Of a stretch of 44,274 nt of DNA, positions 8,588-18,268 are shown one piece after another; position 1 is the stretch's first letter, and each line of letters begins with the position of its first letter. The notes beneath the pieces are model-generated. The model worked only from the letters and a program-made list of their open reading frames with translations. It was not told where the DNA came from and searched no databases. The stretch is from Pseudoalteromonas luteoviolacea H33-S. GTDB lineage: Bacteria > Pseudomonadota > Gammaproteobacteria > Enterobacterales > Alteromonadaceae. Position numbers and translations under genes: made by a program. The stretch covers positions 1-44,274 of the forward strand of contig NZ_AUXY01000064.1 of the NCBI RefSeq assembly GCF_001625695.1, written 5' to 3'.

Positions 8588-10636
8588 TTACTGAGAAGTG
8601 TTTACTGATACCGAATAAACATCTGAATTTACATAATGAATTGTGTTATACAAAAGCTTGTCATCTTGCCAATCAAAATCACTTGTATCTGATGTAATAA
8701 GCAACTTTTCAATTTGTGTTTGCTCATCATAACGATATAGCTGGTATCTACGAGCTTTAGCTTTCTGCCAAAGCCAATTTTTGGCTTGTTTGTCCAAATT
8801 AAATCTGTTTTGAACAATAAATGGAATAGCTTGAACTTTTTCAGATGTAACAGGTTTAAAGTCCAATCCGGTAAAATATTTTCCGTTAACATCTTGCCAT
8901 ATTATGTCTTCAGACACTTTGGAAAATGATACAAACTGCCATTTAGGATCTGCACTCAACAATTTATCATCACGAATATCATAATAGTGAACTCGCCACT
9001 TTTCAGCGCCTTTTAAGCTAAATGCAATCGTATGAGCATCTTTAACTGACAAGCCGCTAATATCCGCTTGCGGTATTTTTAACTGCTTAACAAGGCCGCT
9101 GCCTATAGATATTTTAAACAGAGCATTCTGCGTTAGCGCAAATATAAATTGACCATCATAAGACCACTTTAGGTCTATGAAATATTGAGCCTCCTTAAAC
9201 TTGGAAAGTACGGCTCTACGCTGGGTTTTAAAATCATATAGCCACACCTGCTCTCTACCCGTAGCTAAACTGACATACGCTATGCTTTTATTATGATGAG
9301 AAAATCGTGCGAGGCGCTCGTCTACCGAGGTTGCAGCTATTGTTTGTTCAATATCACTGTTCATAGAGTAATAAGTAATATTACGATCTCGTGCCCCCGT
9401 GCTAAACAAATAGCCCTTGCCATCGGAGTGACGACTTAAGCCAAATAATGAATGACTGTTTGAGTAAAGTACGGCTCTATCGCGACCTTTCAAATCGTAA
9501 CTGACAATTTCATTGGCAGGATAGCCTTCAAGTAAAATAATTCGATTACCCGAATGTTCCCAAACCGCACCGCCTTCATTTTCGAATAAGTGATAAAATT
9601 GATTTTCATCTATATCAATTACATACAACCCAGTAGACAATTGCTTGTCCACTGCACTGATCAACAGTTTATTTTCTGTGGGGTGCAAATCGAATTGACT
9701 GTAGCCACCTAGTCCAATTAGCGGTTGCTGAAGCCTTGTCGTTTTCCCGCTAGACAGTTGAAAGGTATATAAATAGAAAGGCCCACCTGGGTATGCCGAT
9801 TCATTAAAAACAAGTAGATCCTCATCATGGGTGAATATAATTTTCCCATAACTACCTGTGCGACAATTGTGTATTAATTTCGGTGCGCCTAACTGTCCAT
9901 TTTCAAAGCGTCTCATAAAATACTGGCAACTATTTTCGGTGGTAGCTAGATAAACCAGCGCTTTTCCATCTTTACGCCAAACACCGGGCCCCTCCCAAGT
10001 TTCTGGGCCATGATCTATGGCTTCTACATCTTCGGTATACAGTGTTTTTAATTTTAAGCTGATATTTCCGTTATGTACTTCTGTAAATAGCAAGTAATTT
10101 CCATCAGAAGATAAATGCGGGTTTAACTCTAACCCTGGCTCACGAGTCATCGCATTGACATTTGTTAAGAGTTCAAGTGTTGATTTTTGGTTGTTTTGGA
10201 ATGTTAGATATATCGCGGTGAGTAAAATGAGTATGAAAACACCTGATACAGGCAACAAAATACTTTTATAATCATTAATCTGAACAGCAAAGTCTTTAGC
10301 TTGCGATTGATTAACAGCAATATTTTCTAACATTCTGACAGGCGCAATAAATTGATAGCCTTTTTTGGGATAAGTAACAATATAAATAGGGTTTCTAGGG
10401 TCGTCTTTAAGTGCTTTTCTTAATTTTGTGATCACACGATTAACTGCGTTATCAGTCACTATTCGCCCTTGCCACACCTGCTCGATTAACTCATCTCTAG
10501 AGACCAATAAATTCGGTTTTGTACAAAAAAAGCGCAACACTTCCGAGACCATAGGTTCAAGCTGTATCTCGTTATTATCAATATTCAAAGTCAGAGTTTT
10601 ATCACAAAACGTAATTTCATCAATTTGCCAATGCAT
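8588..10636 (-). CDS. CadC/ToxR-like membrane transcription regulator with beta-propeller sensor
   Basis: Encodes 682 residues. Residues 5-100 form an OmpR-type winged helix (RDELIEQVWQGRIVTDNAVN then RVITKLRKALKDD and YPKKGYQF). One membrane helix follows at about 126-146, and the rest is a periplasmic domain with TolB/WD40-like blades (SDGNYLLFTE, VWRKDGKALVYL, WSYDGQFIFAL). Such proteins bind DNA directly while sensing an external signal, with no phosphorelay. ATG at 10636 is chosen over a GTG one codon earlier because AAAGAG lies 5-6 nt upstream. The gene is divergent from the S15-type hydrolase gene with 146 bp between the starts, so that hydrolase is the obvious candidate target (inference). 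Confidence 0.9.
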   Translation of the reverse strand: MHWQIDEITFCDKTLTLNIDNNEIQLEPMVSEVLRFFCTKPNLLVSRDELIEQVWQGRIVTDNAVNRVITKLRKALKDDPRNPIYIVTYPKKGYQFIAPVRMLENIAVNQSQAKDFAVQINDYKSILLPVSGVFILILLTAIYLTFQNNQKSTLELLTNVNAMTREPGLELNPHLSSDGNYLLFTEVHNGNISLKLKTLYTEDVEAIDHGPETWEGPGVWRKDGKALVYLATTENSCQYFMRRFENGQLGAPKLIHNCRTGSYGKIIFTHDEDLLVFNESAYPGGPFYLYTFQLSSGKTTRLQQPLIGLGGYSQFDLHPTENKLLISAVDKQLSTGLYVIDIDENQFYHLFENEGGAVWEHSGNRIILLEGYPANEIVSYDLKGRDRAVLYSNSHSLFGLSRHSDGKGYLFSTGARDRNITYYSMNSDIEQTIAATSVDERLARFSHHNKSIAYVSLATGREQVWLYDFKTQRRAVLSKFKEAQYFIDLKWSYDGQFIFALTQNALFKISIGSGLVKQLKIPQADISGLSVKDAHTIAFSLKGAEKWRVHYYDIRDDKLLSADPKWQFVSFSKVSEDIIWQDVNGKYFTGLDFKPVTSEKVQAIPFIVQNRFNLDKQAKNWLWQKAKARRYQLYRYDEQTQIEKLLITSDTSDFDWQDDKLLYNTIHYVNSDVYSVSVNTSQ

Positions 10637-10782
10637 CACATCTCTTTATTATTCTTAAGTGATTGTATTTTAAGATTAATATTTTTAGGCATTAAAAGTC
10701 ATAAAAAGTTTTCTTATTATCAGTACTTTAAAAATGTCGAAAAATAAACTGATTTCAATTATTAAAAATTAGGAAATCAGCA

Positions 10783-13086
10783 ATGTGCATTTTATCTAAA
10801 ATTATTGCGAAAGTAATTGCTTTAATCGCCATTTTATTAGCGATGGCTTTGCCTTGTTCAATTCAAGCTATGGAAGAAGAAAGCATTTCGTTGCCAACAA
10901 GTCTTGTAGACTTACTATGTGCTGATGATATAAATATCACTCAGATTACCGATTCGGAATTGTTTTTCAGTCAATTATTACCGTTAATTAAACAACTGCC
11001 CAATGAGATAATCTCAAAACAATCAAACAGGATTAGAATAAACTTAAACTTAATTCTACAAGATTCAGAGGCTTTGAACGCCCAGCTACTTGATGCTGAA
11101 CAGCATGCCAAAACGAACTTCACCGAATATCAAAAATGGTACATTACACAGATACAAACAACTCCCCCTTTGACACTAAGACAATTAATCTCAAACAAAC
11201 TAAATCCTTTTAGCAATGCGGCACTCTACCGATATGAAAACGACCTGAATAACGCATACAAGCAAACCCGTCAAAAATTTACGCGCCTAATCAATGAGGT
11301 GAGGAACACAAAAACACTCAATAACCAGCAATTAATCCAAATTGCGTCGAGTGCCATGGACCTCAAAATTATTAAAAGCGTCTATGTCATTGCACACCCA
11401 TTAATTCAAAAAAAGTGGCAAGAGGATTTCATAATCGAGCCGGCACGCTTAATCAAGACCGTTCAGGGAGTTGAACACACAGCGACAATCGTAAGACCGA
11501 AAAATATCGATAAATCGTACACAACTGCATTTCAATTCACGATTTATGCTGATGAAAGTCGGCATATTAAAACTGCCAAATATGCAGCTTTACGTGGCTA
11601 TGTTGGTATCGTTGTAAATTCTCGTGGTAAGCGACTAAGTAAAAACAAAATTGAACCATGGGTCAATGAAGGGATAGACGCACATAGGATCATAGATTGG
11701 ATTAGCAAACAAAGTTGGAGTGATGGTCAAGTGGTGATGTATGGCGGAAGCTATAATGGCTATACACAGTGGGCGGCAGCAAAGTATAAGCACCCTGCAT
11801 TAAAAGCCATTGCCCCTTATGCAGCAGCGCACCCTGCCCTTGGTTTACCTATGGAAAATAACGTATTTCTTACCGCTAACTACCAATGGGGATTTCATGT
11901 CACAAACAATAAAACCATGGATAATAGTGAATATGCTAACAGAGCGCATTGGAGCAACTTAAACAAAACGCTATTTACCAGTGGCCGCGCTTTTAAAGAT
12001 ATAGATAAAATTGAAGGACGCCCTAACCCGTTATTTCAAAAGTTTTTAAGTCACCCGAGTTTTGATGATTACTACAAATCCATGGTCCCTTATGGTGAAG
12101 AGTTTGCTGACATCACTCTTCCAGTACTCTCAATCACAGGCTATTTTGATGGTGGGCAAATATCCGCTATTCATTATATGAACGAGCACTACAAATATAA
12201 TCCAAGAGCCAATCATAGCTTACTCATTGGCCCTTATGATCACTGGACTGCGCAAGCTTTACCAAACAGCCATGTTACAAACTACAAACTTGACCCAGTA
12301 GCATTACAAAAAGACACTGAAAAAGTGGTATTTGAATGGTTTGACCATGTTTTAAATAATGCACCAGTCCCCGATCTTGTAAAAAATAAAGTTAACTACC
12401 AACTGATGGGAAATAATACTTGGCACCACGTTGACAGTTACGAGCAACTAAACCAGCAAGGTATAGATTTTTACTTAGGCAACCCCTCTAAGAGCAAGTA
12501 CCAGTCTTTAGTAAAACAAAAGCCAAACCCTATCGCGCAGCATACTCAAGTTGTTGACCTTGCTGATAGAAAAGTACAGCATAATATTGACTATATGAAC
12601 GTGATACTACCAGAACTGCCTGATGAAACTGGGGTTGTGTTTGTTTCTGACGAATTTGAGCAAGATATGCAATACGCTGGTGCACCGTCAGGCCACGTAT
12701 TTATCTCAATTAACAAAAAGGACGTAGATATTGGCTTTAATCTTTATCAACTTATGCCTGACGGTCAAACATTTCATCTGGCCCATTATCGAAGTCGAGC
12801 CAGTTATGCAAATAACAGCTCAAAACGCCAACTGCTAACACCAAACCAAAAAGCCAAACTCCCGTTAGTGAATACTCGAATGACTGCAAGAAAGTTAATA
12901 AAAGGCAGCAAATTAGCACTGGTACTGGATGTGAATAAAAATGAGCACGCTCAAGTCAACATGGGAACAGGCAAGGATGTCAGCGTCGAAACCATTGATG
13001 ATGCAAAAGAGCCTTTGATATTAAATTGGTTTACAGATTCAAAAATCCACCTTCCCATTACCCTTATGAATAATAGCTCAAAGTAA
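10783..13086 (+). CDS. Exported CocE/NonD-type (peptidase S15) alpha/beta hydrolase
   Basis: Encodes 767 residues with an N-terminal hydrophobic export signal (about 1-29, ending CSIQA). After a 200-residue helical N-terminal region, the hydrolase core shows the nucleophile elbow GGSYNGY (Ser323), Asp456 in GYFDGG and His487 in GPYDHW, the expected triad of X-Pro dipeptidyl peptidase/CocE acyl hydrolases. The C-terminal third fits the jelly-roll domain of that family. It would hydrolyse acyl esters or peptides outside the cytoplasm; the substrate cannot be read from sequence. AGGAAA precedes the ATG. The length exceeds typical CocE enzymes because of the extra N-terminal helical region. Transcribed divergently from the CadC-like regulator. 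Confidence 0.88.
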   Translation: MCILSKIIAKVIALIAILLAMALPCSIQAMEEESISLPTSLVDLLCADDINITQITDSELFFSQLLPLIKQLPNEIISKQSNRIRINLNLILQDSEALNAQLLDAEQHAKTNFTEYQKWYITQIQTTPPLTLRQLISNKLNPFSNAALYRYENDLNNAYKQTRQKFTRLINEVRNTKTLNNQQLIQIASSAMDLKIIKSVYVIAHPLIQKKWQEDFIIEPARLIKTVQGVEHTATIVRPKNIDKSYTTAFQFTIYADESRHIKTAKYAALRGYVGIVVNSRGKRLSKNKIEPWVNEGIDAHRIIDWISKQSWSDGQVVMYGGSYNGYTQWAAAKYKHPALKAIAPYAAAHPALGLPMENNVFLTANYQWGFHVTNNKTMDNSEYANRAHWSNLNKTLFTSGRAFKDIDKIEGRPNPLFQKFLSHPSFDDYYKSMVPYGEEFADITLPVLSITGYFDGGQISAIHYMNEHYKYNPRANHSLLIGPYDHWTAQALPNSHVTNYKLDPVALQKDTEKVVFEWFDHVLNNAPVPDLVKNKVNYQLMGNNTWHHVDSYEQLNQQGIDFYLGNPSKSKYQSLVKQKPNPIAQHTQVVDLADRKVQHNIDYMNVILPELPDETGVVFVSDEFEQDMQYAGAPSGHVFISINKKDVDIGFNLYQLMPDGQTFHLAHYRSRASYANNSSKRQLLTPNQKAKLPLVNTRMTARKLIKGSKLALVLDVNKNEHAQVNMGTGKDVSVETIDDAKEPLILNWFTDSKIHLPITLMNNSSK

Positions 13087-13182
13087 TTAAGGAAGACTAA
13101 GGCATGCCTATTGATGCATGTGTATAGAAAAGAGTAAAAGTGAGTCACAAAAAACACCGTATATTTCAATATAGAGGTGATA

Positions 13183-13211
13183 AAAGAGCCTCAATCTATT
13201 TCGTTGAGGCT
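13183..13211 (-). terminator. Hairpin terminator for the LprI-like gene
   Basis: Stem AGCCTCAA/TTGAGGCT with a 9-nt loop. On the minus strand it is followed by CTTTTA. It lies about 110 bp beyond the minus-strand stop and also sits after the plus-strand hydrolase gene. Confidence 0.55.
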
Positions 13212-13318
13212 ATCACCGCTTGAGGTCATTTTGGTAATTATTGATATAGCGCTTTTGGTGATTAATACATTTCAGAGTGTATATATGGCGTGCAGCTTTT
13301 CAAGTAAGAGAGTAATAT

Positions 13319-14311
13319 TTAGTAGTTGTACCAATAGCCACAACGCTTCTTGCTCTCAAAACGAGAGTTTTTTCCCGTTTTTCTATCAAATTCATACAAC
13401 GAAACTCGATTTTTTCCTGTCCAATCTTTATTTAAGTTTTTTCTGCGTAAACTAAACATATCAATTAAGTAAGATCCGTCATTAAATTGAACAAACTCAC
13501 CTGAATTTAATGAACGAGTGTTTAAGTTCATATCAGCAGAAACATGCACTTTGAAAACGCCAGCTGACTTCGAAAAGTTCAGCTTTTTTTCATCGCTCAG
13601 TGTTTCCCAGTTGTCTTGGAACGTCTTTGAAATTGAATCAGGTAGCGTGTAACAGATTGAAGAAGGTTGAGCCACCTGAATCACAGGCTCTTTTTTGCCA
13701 TCTATGGTCAACATCCCAGTATAGATGCGATAAAAGCCTGACTGGTAGCGGTTTATTCGCTGCGCTTCGACTGTTTCATATGGCACTCTATAGTTAATAA
13801 ACTCATAATATTTTCTATCCATCTGTAGAGTTTTATCAGCGGTCACTTCAGTAAACTCAACGGGTTTAAACCTTGAGCCTGTTAAATTAGGTAAGCCGCA
13901 CGCCTTGAGCTCTTCTCTCGGAGTGCGATTCAGTACTTTTAAAAATGCTTCGCATACGGTGTAACCTTGGCCTTTGGTGATCCTAAAGTTTGTTAACGGC
14001 GCTTTTTGGCCATTAATCTCCGAAATTCGTGCTTGATACACCTTTATTAAGCATTTTATAGTTTGGCATTTGTTACGTACCTGCTTTAGCCAGTTACGCT
14101 GTTTTACTAAATAGTTTTCTCTTTCAACACCATATAAAGGCGCACGCATATTGCGATATGCAATACTCATATCTTCGTCTAACTGGAGCAGCGCCTTATC
14201 ACTACAAATGAGTTTTTCAACCTGTGAAGTCGCTGTGTTGCAATCCAGTTCCGCTGCCATACCTTGGCTGCTGAGCAATAATAACGCCAGCCCAGACATC
14301 AGTTTTTTCAT
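13319..14311 (-). CDS. Exported protein with LprI-like (DUF1311) N-terminal domain
   Basis: Encodes 330 residues. The signal peptide is MKKLMSGLALLLLSSQGMAA. Residues about 22-100 carry the DUF1311/LprI signature: LDCNTATSQVEKLICSDKAL, LDEDMSIAYRNM, and QRNWLKQVRNKC with four cysteines. LprI-type proteins include a mycobacterial lysozyme inhibitor, but most family members have no proven role. The remaining 230 residues look like a separate globular domain I do not recognise, ending with KKRCGYWYNY. A weak AAGGA lies 10 nt before the ATG. Single-gene unit. Confidence 0.8.
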   Translation of the reverse strand: MKKLMSGLALLLLSSQGMAAELDCNTATSQVEKLICSDKALLQLDEDMSIAYRNMRAPLYGVERENYLVKQRNWLKQVRNKCQTIKCLIKVYQARISEINGQKAPLTNFRITKGQGYTVCEAFLKVLNRTPREELKACGLPNLTGSRFKPVEFTEVTADKTLQMDRKYYEFINYRVPYETVEAQRINRYQSGFYRIYTGMLTIDGKKEPVIQVAQPSSICYTLPDSISKTFQDNWETLSDEKKLNFSKSAGVFKVHVSADMNLNTRSLNSGEFVQFNDGSYLIDMFSLRRKNLNKDWTGKNRVSLYEFDRKTGKNSRFESKKRCGYWYNY

Positions 14312-14566
14312 TAGAGGTAAATCCTTGAGAGTATATCTATTATTTTAAAGTAGCTTGTATAAATGATAACACATTGAATTATATGAACTAGTCATCTTAA
14401 AGATTATCAATAAAAAGTGGTTCAATAGACCATATCAATCCATTTATGAGTGAAACTATGTGCTGTTTTATACGTAAAATAAATAGGATGGACTCACAAT
14501 CTGAATAAACTCTAAGTGTGCTGGTCTAAGAGAAAATGTAAAAAGGAAAGTTATAGATTAAGATTT

Positions 14567-14598
14567 GTATCAAAAAGGAGTTACCTCCCTTTTGATAC
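14567..14598 (-). terminator. Strong hairpin terminator after the DUF2628 gene
   Basis: Long stem of GTATCAAAAAGGAG against CTCCCTTTTGATAC with loop TTAC, starting 8 bp past the minus-strand stop codon at 14607. Confidence 0.7.
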
Positions 14599-14606
14599 GG
14601 TAATTA

Positions 14607-15161
14607 TCAAACGGTTGTCAAAGACACGACCACCATCAAAAAGACCAGTGCAGCAACTAAATATGAAATTATCCCTGCAGTCTTTTTGAAAAACTCCGGC
14701 ACTTGAGGCCATATTTTTTCTTCAACAGTGGCATGCTTGTAATAGTCATGGCAAGCAATTTGTGCACATATAACATTAGGCACTACCCAAAAAATTACAG
14801 ATGGAAATTGGAAGCCCAAAAGACCTTGGACTAAATAAAGCAGGCCGTTGAACATCCAAATACTCGCAATTATGAAACCAGCTTTCATCCACATTTTCTT
14901 GATAAGATAATAAAGCGGCCCAAAAAACAACACAAAGAAATTTAGCGAAACACTGATCCGCTCTGCGTTTGACAACCCCTTAAACTCAGGGGTTTTCATA
15001 ATTGAAAACATAGATTGTGAATCAGCACCTAGTTTTTTGAGTAATTTAAAACGTTTTAACCACTTTTCTGACAATTTATATTGCTCAAACTCTGACGATG
15101 ACTCTGGTGCTGCAGTCGTAGATTCCGGGTTTGTCGATTCTGTGTTTGTTGTTTCACTCAT
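14607..15161 (-). CDS. DUF2628-like inner membrane protein
   Basis: Encodes 184 residues. A Ser/Thr-rich acidic N-terminus (MSETTNTESTNPEST) is followed by a cytoplasmic helical stretch and a hydrophobic region from about 75 to 184 with about four membrane segments. The pattern SLNFFVLFFGPLYYLIKKMW plus a second hydrophobic pair fits DUF2628. The function of this family is unknown. The start at 15161 is chosen because AAAGGG lies 9 nt upstream; an ATG at 15170 would touch that same sequence. The hairpin at 14567-14598 ends the transcript. Confidence 0.75.
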   Translation of the reverse strand: MSETTNTESTNPESTTAAPESSSEFEQYKLSEKWLKRFKLLKKLGADSQSMFSIMKTPEFKGLSNAERISVSLNFFVLFFGPLYYLIKKMWMKAGFIIASIWMFNGLLYLVQGLLGFQFPSVIFWVVPNVICAQIACHDYYKHATVEEKIWPQVPEFFKKTAGIISYLVAALVFLMVVVSLTTV

Positions 15162-15865
15162 TAATTTCATCCCTTTAAAGTTAACTCTGAAATATTGAAT
15201 TGCCAGCAGGCAAAAGAAGCACGACGCTCAAAGTTGAGTAATACACGCAATTCCATTTGCTTGTTTTAGATCTGACAGTAGTGATTTCGGCCCTGTGAAG
15301 TTCGCACGCCTTTGTAGACGCCTACTTCTATATGAAATCAAAGTTAAATGTACACAATTTAGCCATGATTTTATTAATAAATGTACGAAAATTATGATTT
15401 ACTTGCATAATTAGATACTTTTCAAGCATTCGAATATAGCAATCTGTGCTTAATAAAAATGTTAAGTTTCTAGGCCTTAAGTAACATATCCAAAAATGCC
15501 ACGCTTTATAATTACTTGTTTTTTCCATACGCTTGAAACGCCCATAAAGAAGTTTTTTTGACCCCTTGATAATAGAAACGTATCAAGGCTCTAGTTTTTA
15601 GCTACTATGACATTTATGAACTATTTTACGTGTATGTTGTTCTTCAAGCGCTTTAATTAATTCGACAAGTATTTCTGATGGTTTTGATTTTTAAATGATT
15701 TGATCTTTTTTGAGATTACCTTAAGCATGCTACCCCTATGCCAAATAACAGCAACATCAAGACCCAATTATTTCTTATCCACATTGTAATTTATCATCTA
15801 ACTTAGAATATTGGCATTACCGACGTGAAATCAAAGGCTCTTATTACTTTAATTTTCACACCTCC
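15162..15865. other. Long intergenic region without a supported gene
   Basis: About 700 bp. A 66-codon minus-strand frame (15328-15528) has unlikely composition and no ribosome-binding site, so I do not call it. A hairpin CCTTGATA/TATCAAGG with a 9-nt loop lies at 15564-15588 and is followed by GCTCTAGTTTTTA, so it may be a plus-strand terminator of a lost gene. Confidence 0.4.
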
Positions 15866-16903
15866 CTATATTTTCAGCTTTTGCTTTGGCCAACTATTCC
15901 AATATGGTTGGCAAGTAGTAGGCTCTCCCAGCTCCTCAATTTCCCCAAAAGAATATTCAGCGTACTCATACCCAAACGTTTCAGACTTATGGAGCCAGCT
16001 TATTCCAACTTCTTTTTCACCAGTACAAGCATAAAAATCCCCTACCCAAGCAGCAGCTTCAGGATGTTTATTTTCTGCGGCCCATAAATAATATTTAAAA
16101 GTGTCACTAGAGTTCTTTTTTTCTAAAATTATTCCTATTTGATAACTTGACTCAGAACTATTGTGCATTTTCATAGCTTGCTGTAATAAAAAAACACTTT
16201 TGTCAGTATCTTTTTTTATTTTTAAATGTTCCACTCCTAGTTTTAATGATTTATGTCTGTAATGATAATACCATCCTAGAGAGAAAACACTTGCTAAATC
16301 TAATAATTGCTGCTCACTTAATTTTTTATGTTCTTGATAGAGTGAGTCAACATTGAGAGTAAAATCTTCCTTACTTGGAGTTTTATTAAGTTTATTTAAT
16401 AATTCTTTTGCATCTAAAAAATTTTGATCACTTAGTTTTTTAGCAAAATAAATTGCTTTTTCTTTCTCGGCTTCGCTTTTAGCTGTAGTTGCAGTCGAGA
16501 CTGCATAAGCACTAGCGATTGAATACATAGCATAGGAATAGCCACTATCGGCTGATTTATTCACCCAGTATTTTGATTCTTCTCTCACTTCTAAACTCGA
16601 TATTTCATCGTAGGCGATATCTAATACGAACTGGCCCCATATGAACATAGCTTGAGGGTCTTCGTTATCAACTTGTGACTTTAAATAAATAGCTTCAGGT
16701 GATGGATTGTCTTTGCTTCCAAACTTATGGGTAAAGTGTGTACCAAACAATAATGCCATATCCATTTTACCTTCTTCAAAAGTAAAACAAGTATCAAGAA
16801 TCATTTTGACATCAGTGCCTTTCAAACTTTTTAAACAGTCACTTTCGGCATAAGCATCAACCGGAAAAAGCCATAGTGAAAAAATAGCAAGGTATTTATA
16901 CAT
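15866..16903 (-). CDS. Exported Sel1/TPR-like repeat protein
   Basis: Encodes 345 residues. The signal peptide is MYKYLAIFSLWLFPVDAYAE. The rest is helical with Sel1-type repeats of about 36 residues: YWVNKSADSGYSYAMYSIAS, YYLWAAENKHPEAAAWVGDF and WLHKSETFGYEYAEYSFGE each show the alternating small and aromatic residues of that repeat. Such proteins usually serve as binding scaffolds in the periplasm. Four cysteines outside the signal may pair. GGA lies upstream of the ATG. No operon partner is visible. Confidence 0.78.
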   Translation of the reverse strand: MYKYLAIFSLWLFPVDAYAESDCLKSLKGTDVKMILDTCFTFEEGKMDMALLFGTHFTHKFGSKDNPSPEAIYLKSQVDNEDPQAMFIWGQFVLDIAYDEISSLEVREESKYWVNKSADSGYSYAMYSIASAYAVSTATTAKSEAEKEKAIYFAKKLSDQNFLDAKELLNKLNKTPSKEDFTLNVDSLYQEHKKLSEQQLLDLASVFSLGWYYHYRHKSLKLGVEHLKIKKDTDKSVFLLQQAMKMHNSSESSYQIGIILEKKNSSDTFKYYLWAAENKHPEAAAWVGDFYACTGEKEVGISWLHKSETFGYEYAEYSFGEIEELGEPTTCQPYWNSWPKQKLKI

Positions 16904-17384
16904 TAATAATCCGTAAGGGTAAGGGAAGCTAATATCACAACATTACAATTCAAATAGGAAACCTTATAACTTAGTCGCACTATCCCTATATGAATTCTTT
17001 AACATTATATTGCCAATTCATGAAGGCAATAAGCAGCAATTGTACAACATTAAACCTCAAAAAAAGAACCCCATCATTATAATAAAGTCTAATATATATT
17101 AATATTTTCTTTTCCTGCTAATTTTTTGGGTTTTATGAAATAAAAGACTCGCTTGCCTATGCAAAATCAACTTAATTCTTTCCATTCATATACCATCGTT
17201 GCAATGCTTGAAAGTCATATAATGTCTCGCTCTTTGAATCAAAGATTTAAGGTGTTCAATAATTTATCAAGCCGTGACTATCGGTTCGTCTTTAATAGCC
17301 GTTAACCCATTACATATTTTTCATACGTAGTTAAGATCGCCTGCTAATAATATGCTTTGAGCAATTGGGACTAAATACACAAAA

Positions 17385-17406
17385 AACCTCAGCTTTTGCT
17401 GAGGTT
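17385..17406 (-). terminator. Intrinsic terminator
   Basis: A 9-bp stem with a TTTT/AAAA loop, followed on the minus strand by six T residues. It is the best terminator downstream of the small exported protein gene at 17649-17879. Confidence 0.75.
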
Positions 17407-17487
17407 ATCTTGTTATCTAAGACAGGATTGTTACTACTCACCTAAATCAACAACAACTACTTTTCGAATACACCTTGCTGCCTTAAT

Positions 17488-17517
17488 CACAAAAGCGTTA
17501 AATAAGCCGCTTTTGTG
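17488..17517. repeat. Perfect 10-bp inverted repeat with 10-nt loop
   Basis: CACAAAAGCG and CGCTTTTGTG flank a 10-nt loop. It lies between the small exported protein gene and the terminator at 17385-17406, so it would be transcribed as a 3' UTR stem-loop. There is no U-tract on the minus strand. Confidence 0.5.
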
Positions 17518-17648
17518 TCGATGCTAGTACTGAGCTGCACTTTTGTACTAAAGCCTTAATTGTTTTAGTGATGGTTCGTTTACACCGTCAAGTTCAAGTG
17601 AAGTCAACGACTTTGATCCTTTTGACGCAACACAGCCCACAAACAGAT

Positions 17649-17879
17649 CTAGTTATAATTACGACTAACTACGGTGCAAGTATAAAGCCAAGGGGCTGAG
17701 ACACTCACGTTTTTACAACTATGCACCCAAGAATTTGGGTGAGCTGCTCGTGCCCGATCTGCAGCATCATCAACCCCTCTTGCGTACCCTATCCAAGTAG
17801 AAGTCCCAGCGAACACATTGGCTGAAAATAATACAGCAAGACTAGTTAATGTAACTTTAGATAAAACGGTTTTTTTCAT
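17649..17879 (-). CDS. Small exported protein with one disulfide pair
   Basis: Encodes 76 residues, of which about 22 are signal peptide (MKKTVLSKVTLTSLAVLFSA then NVFA). The mature chain of about 54 residues is aromatic-rich (three Trp, three Tyr) and has two cysteines (HSCKNV and YTCTVV). The start at 17879 is preferred because AAAGGA lies 6 nt upstream; an ATG two codons earlier abuts that sequence. I recognise no family. A long 3' UTR with a stem-loop and a terminator follows. It could be a secreted effector or an envelope protein; nothing in the sequence decides. Confidence 0.65.
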   Translation of the reverse strand: MKKTVLSKVTLTSLAVLFSANVFAGTSTWIGYARGVDDAADRARAAHPNSWVHSCKNVSVSAPWLYTCTVVSRNYN

Positions 17880-18268
17880 GGTCATTCCTTTATTTAATGT
17901 ATTGAACTCAAATTAATTGCTCTTAATGAACATTCACTCAAACCTAGAGTGAAGCTCAATCATAGCAACCAAAAATAATAAGTCCAACATTTTTACTTAT
18001 TATCGAGGTTAATAAAGAAACCATCGAAACCACCACCAAAAACTTAAGAAACTGATTTATAACAAAAAAAAGGTATAGATTTATCTAAAACTCATAGCAG
18101 TAATGAAGCAACCAATCTAAAATATTTAACTTTCAGTACAGATCGCACGTAATCGGCTATAGCTTTAAATCAGCGACTCTGAACATTTTTGGTACTAATT
18201 ACCCTAATAAAAAATGCACAGGCCGAAAAGCATGTGCATTTATTACTTTCAAAGTAGGTTATAATTAT
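17880..18268. other. Intergenic region of 389 bp
   Basis: AT-rich, with no supported frame. It holds the promoter region of the small exported protein gene on the minus strand and, at 18212-18241, the terminator of the upstream DUF885 gene. Confidence 0.4.
18212..18241 (-). terminator. Hairpin terminator after the DUF885 lipoprotein gene
   Basis: Stem AAATGCACA/TGTGCATTT with a 12-nt loop, followed on the minus strand by TTATTAGGG, about 28 bp beyond the stop codon. Confidence 0.65.

Larger units (their letters stand above)
16904..17648. other. Long intergenic region with two strong hairpins
   Basis: About 745 bp with no supported gene. Two perfect hairpins lie on the downstream side of the minus-strand gene ending at 17649: CACAAAAGCG/CGCTTTTGTG at 17488-17517 and AACCTCAGC/GCTGAGGTT at 17385-17406. 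The remainder (16904-17380) shows only short broken frames. Confidence 0.45.

Noticed and set aside
15328..15528. 66-codon minus-strand frame
   Set aside because: Unlikely composition, no ribosome-binding site and no signal or domain.
17410..17520. Short minus-strand frame ending VVVVDLGE
   Set aside because: No start codon after the preceding stop and it overlaps a hairpin.
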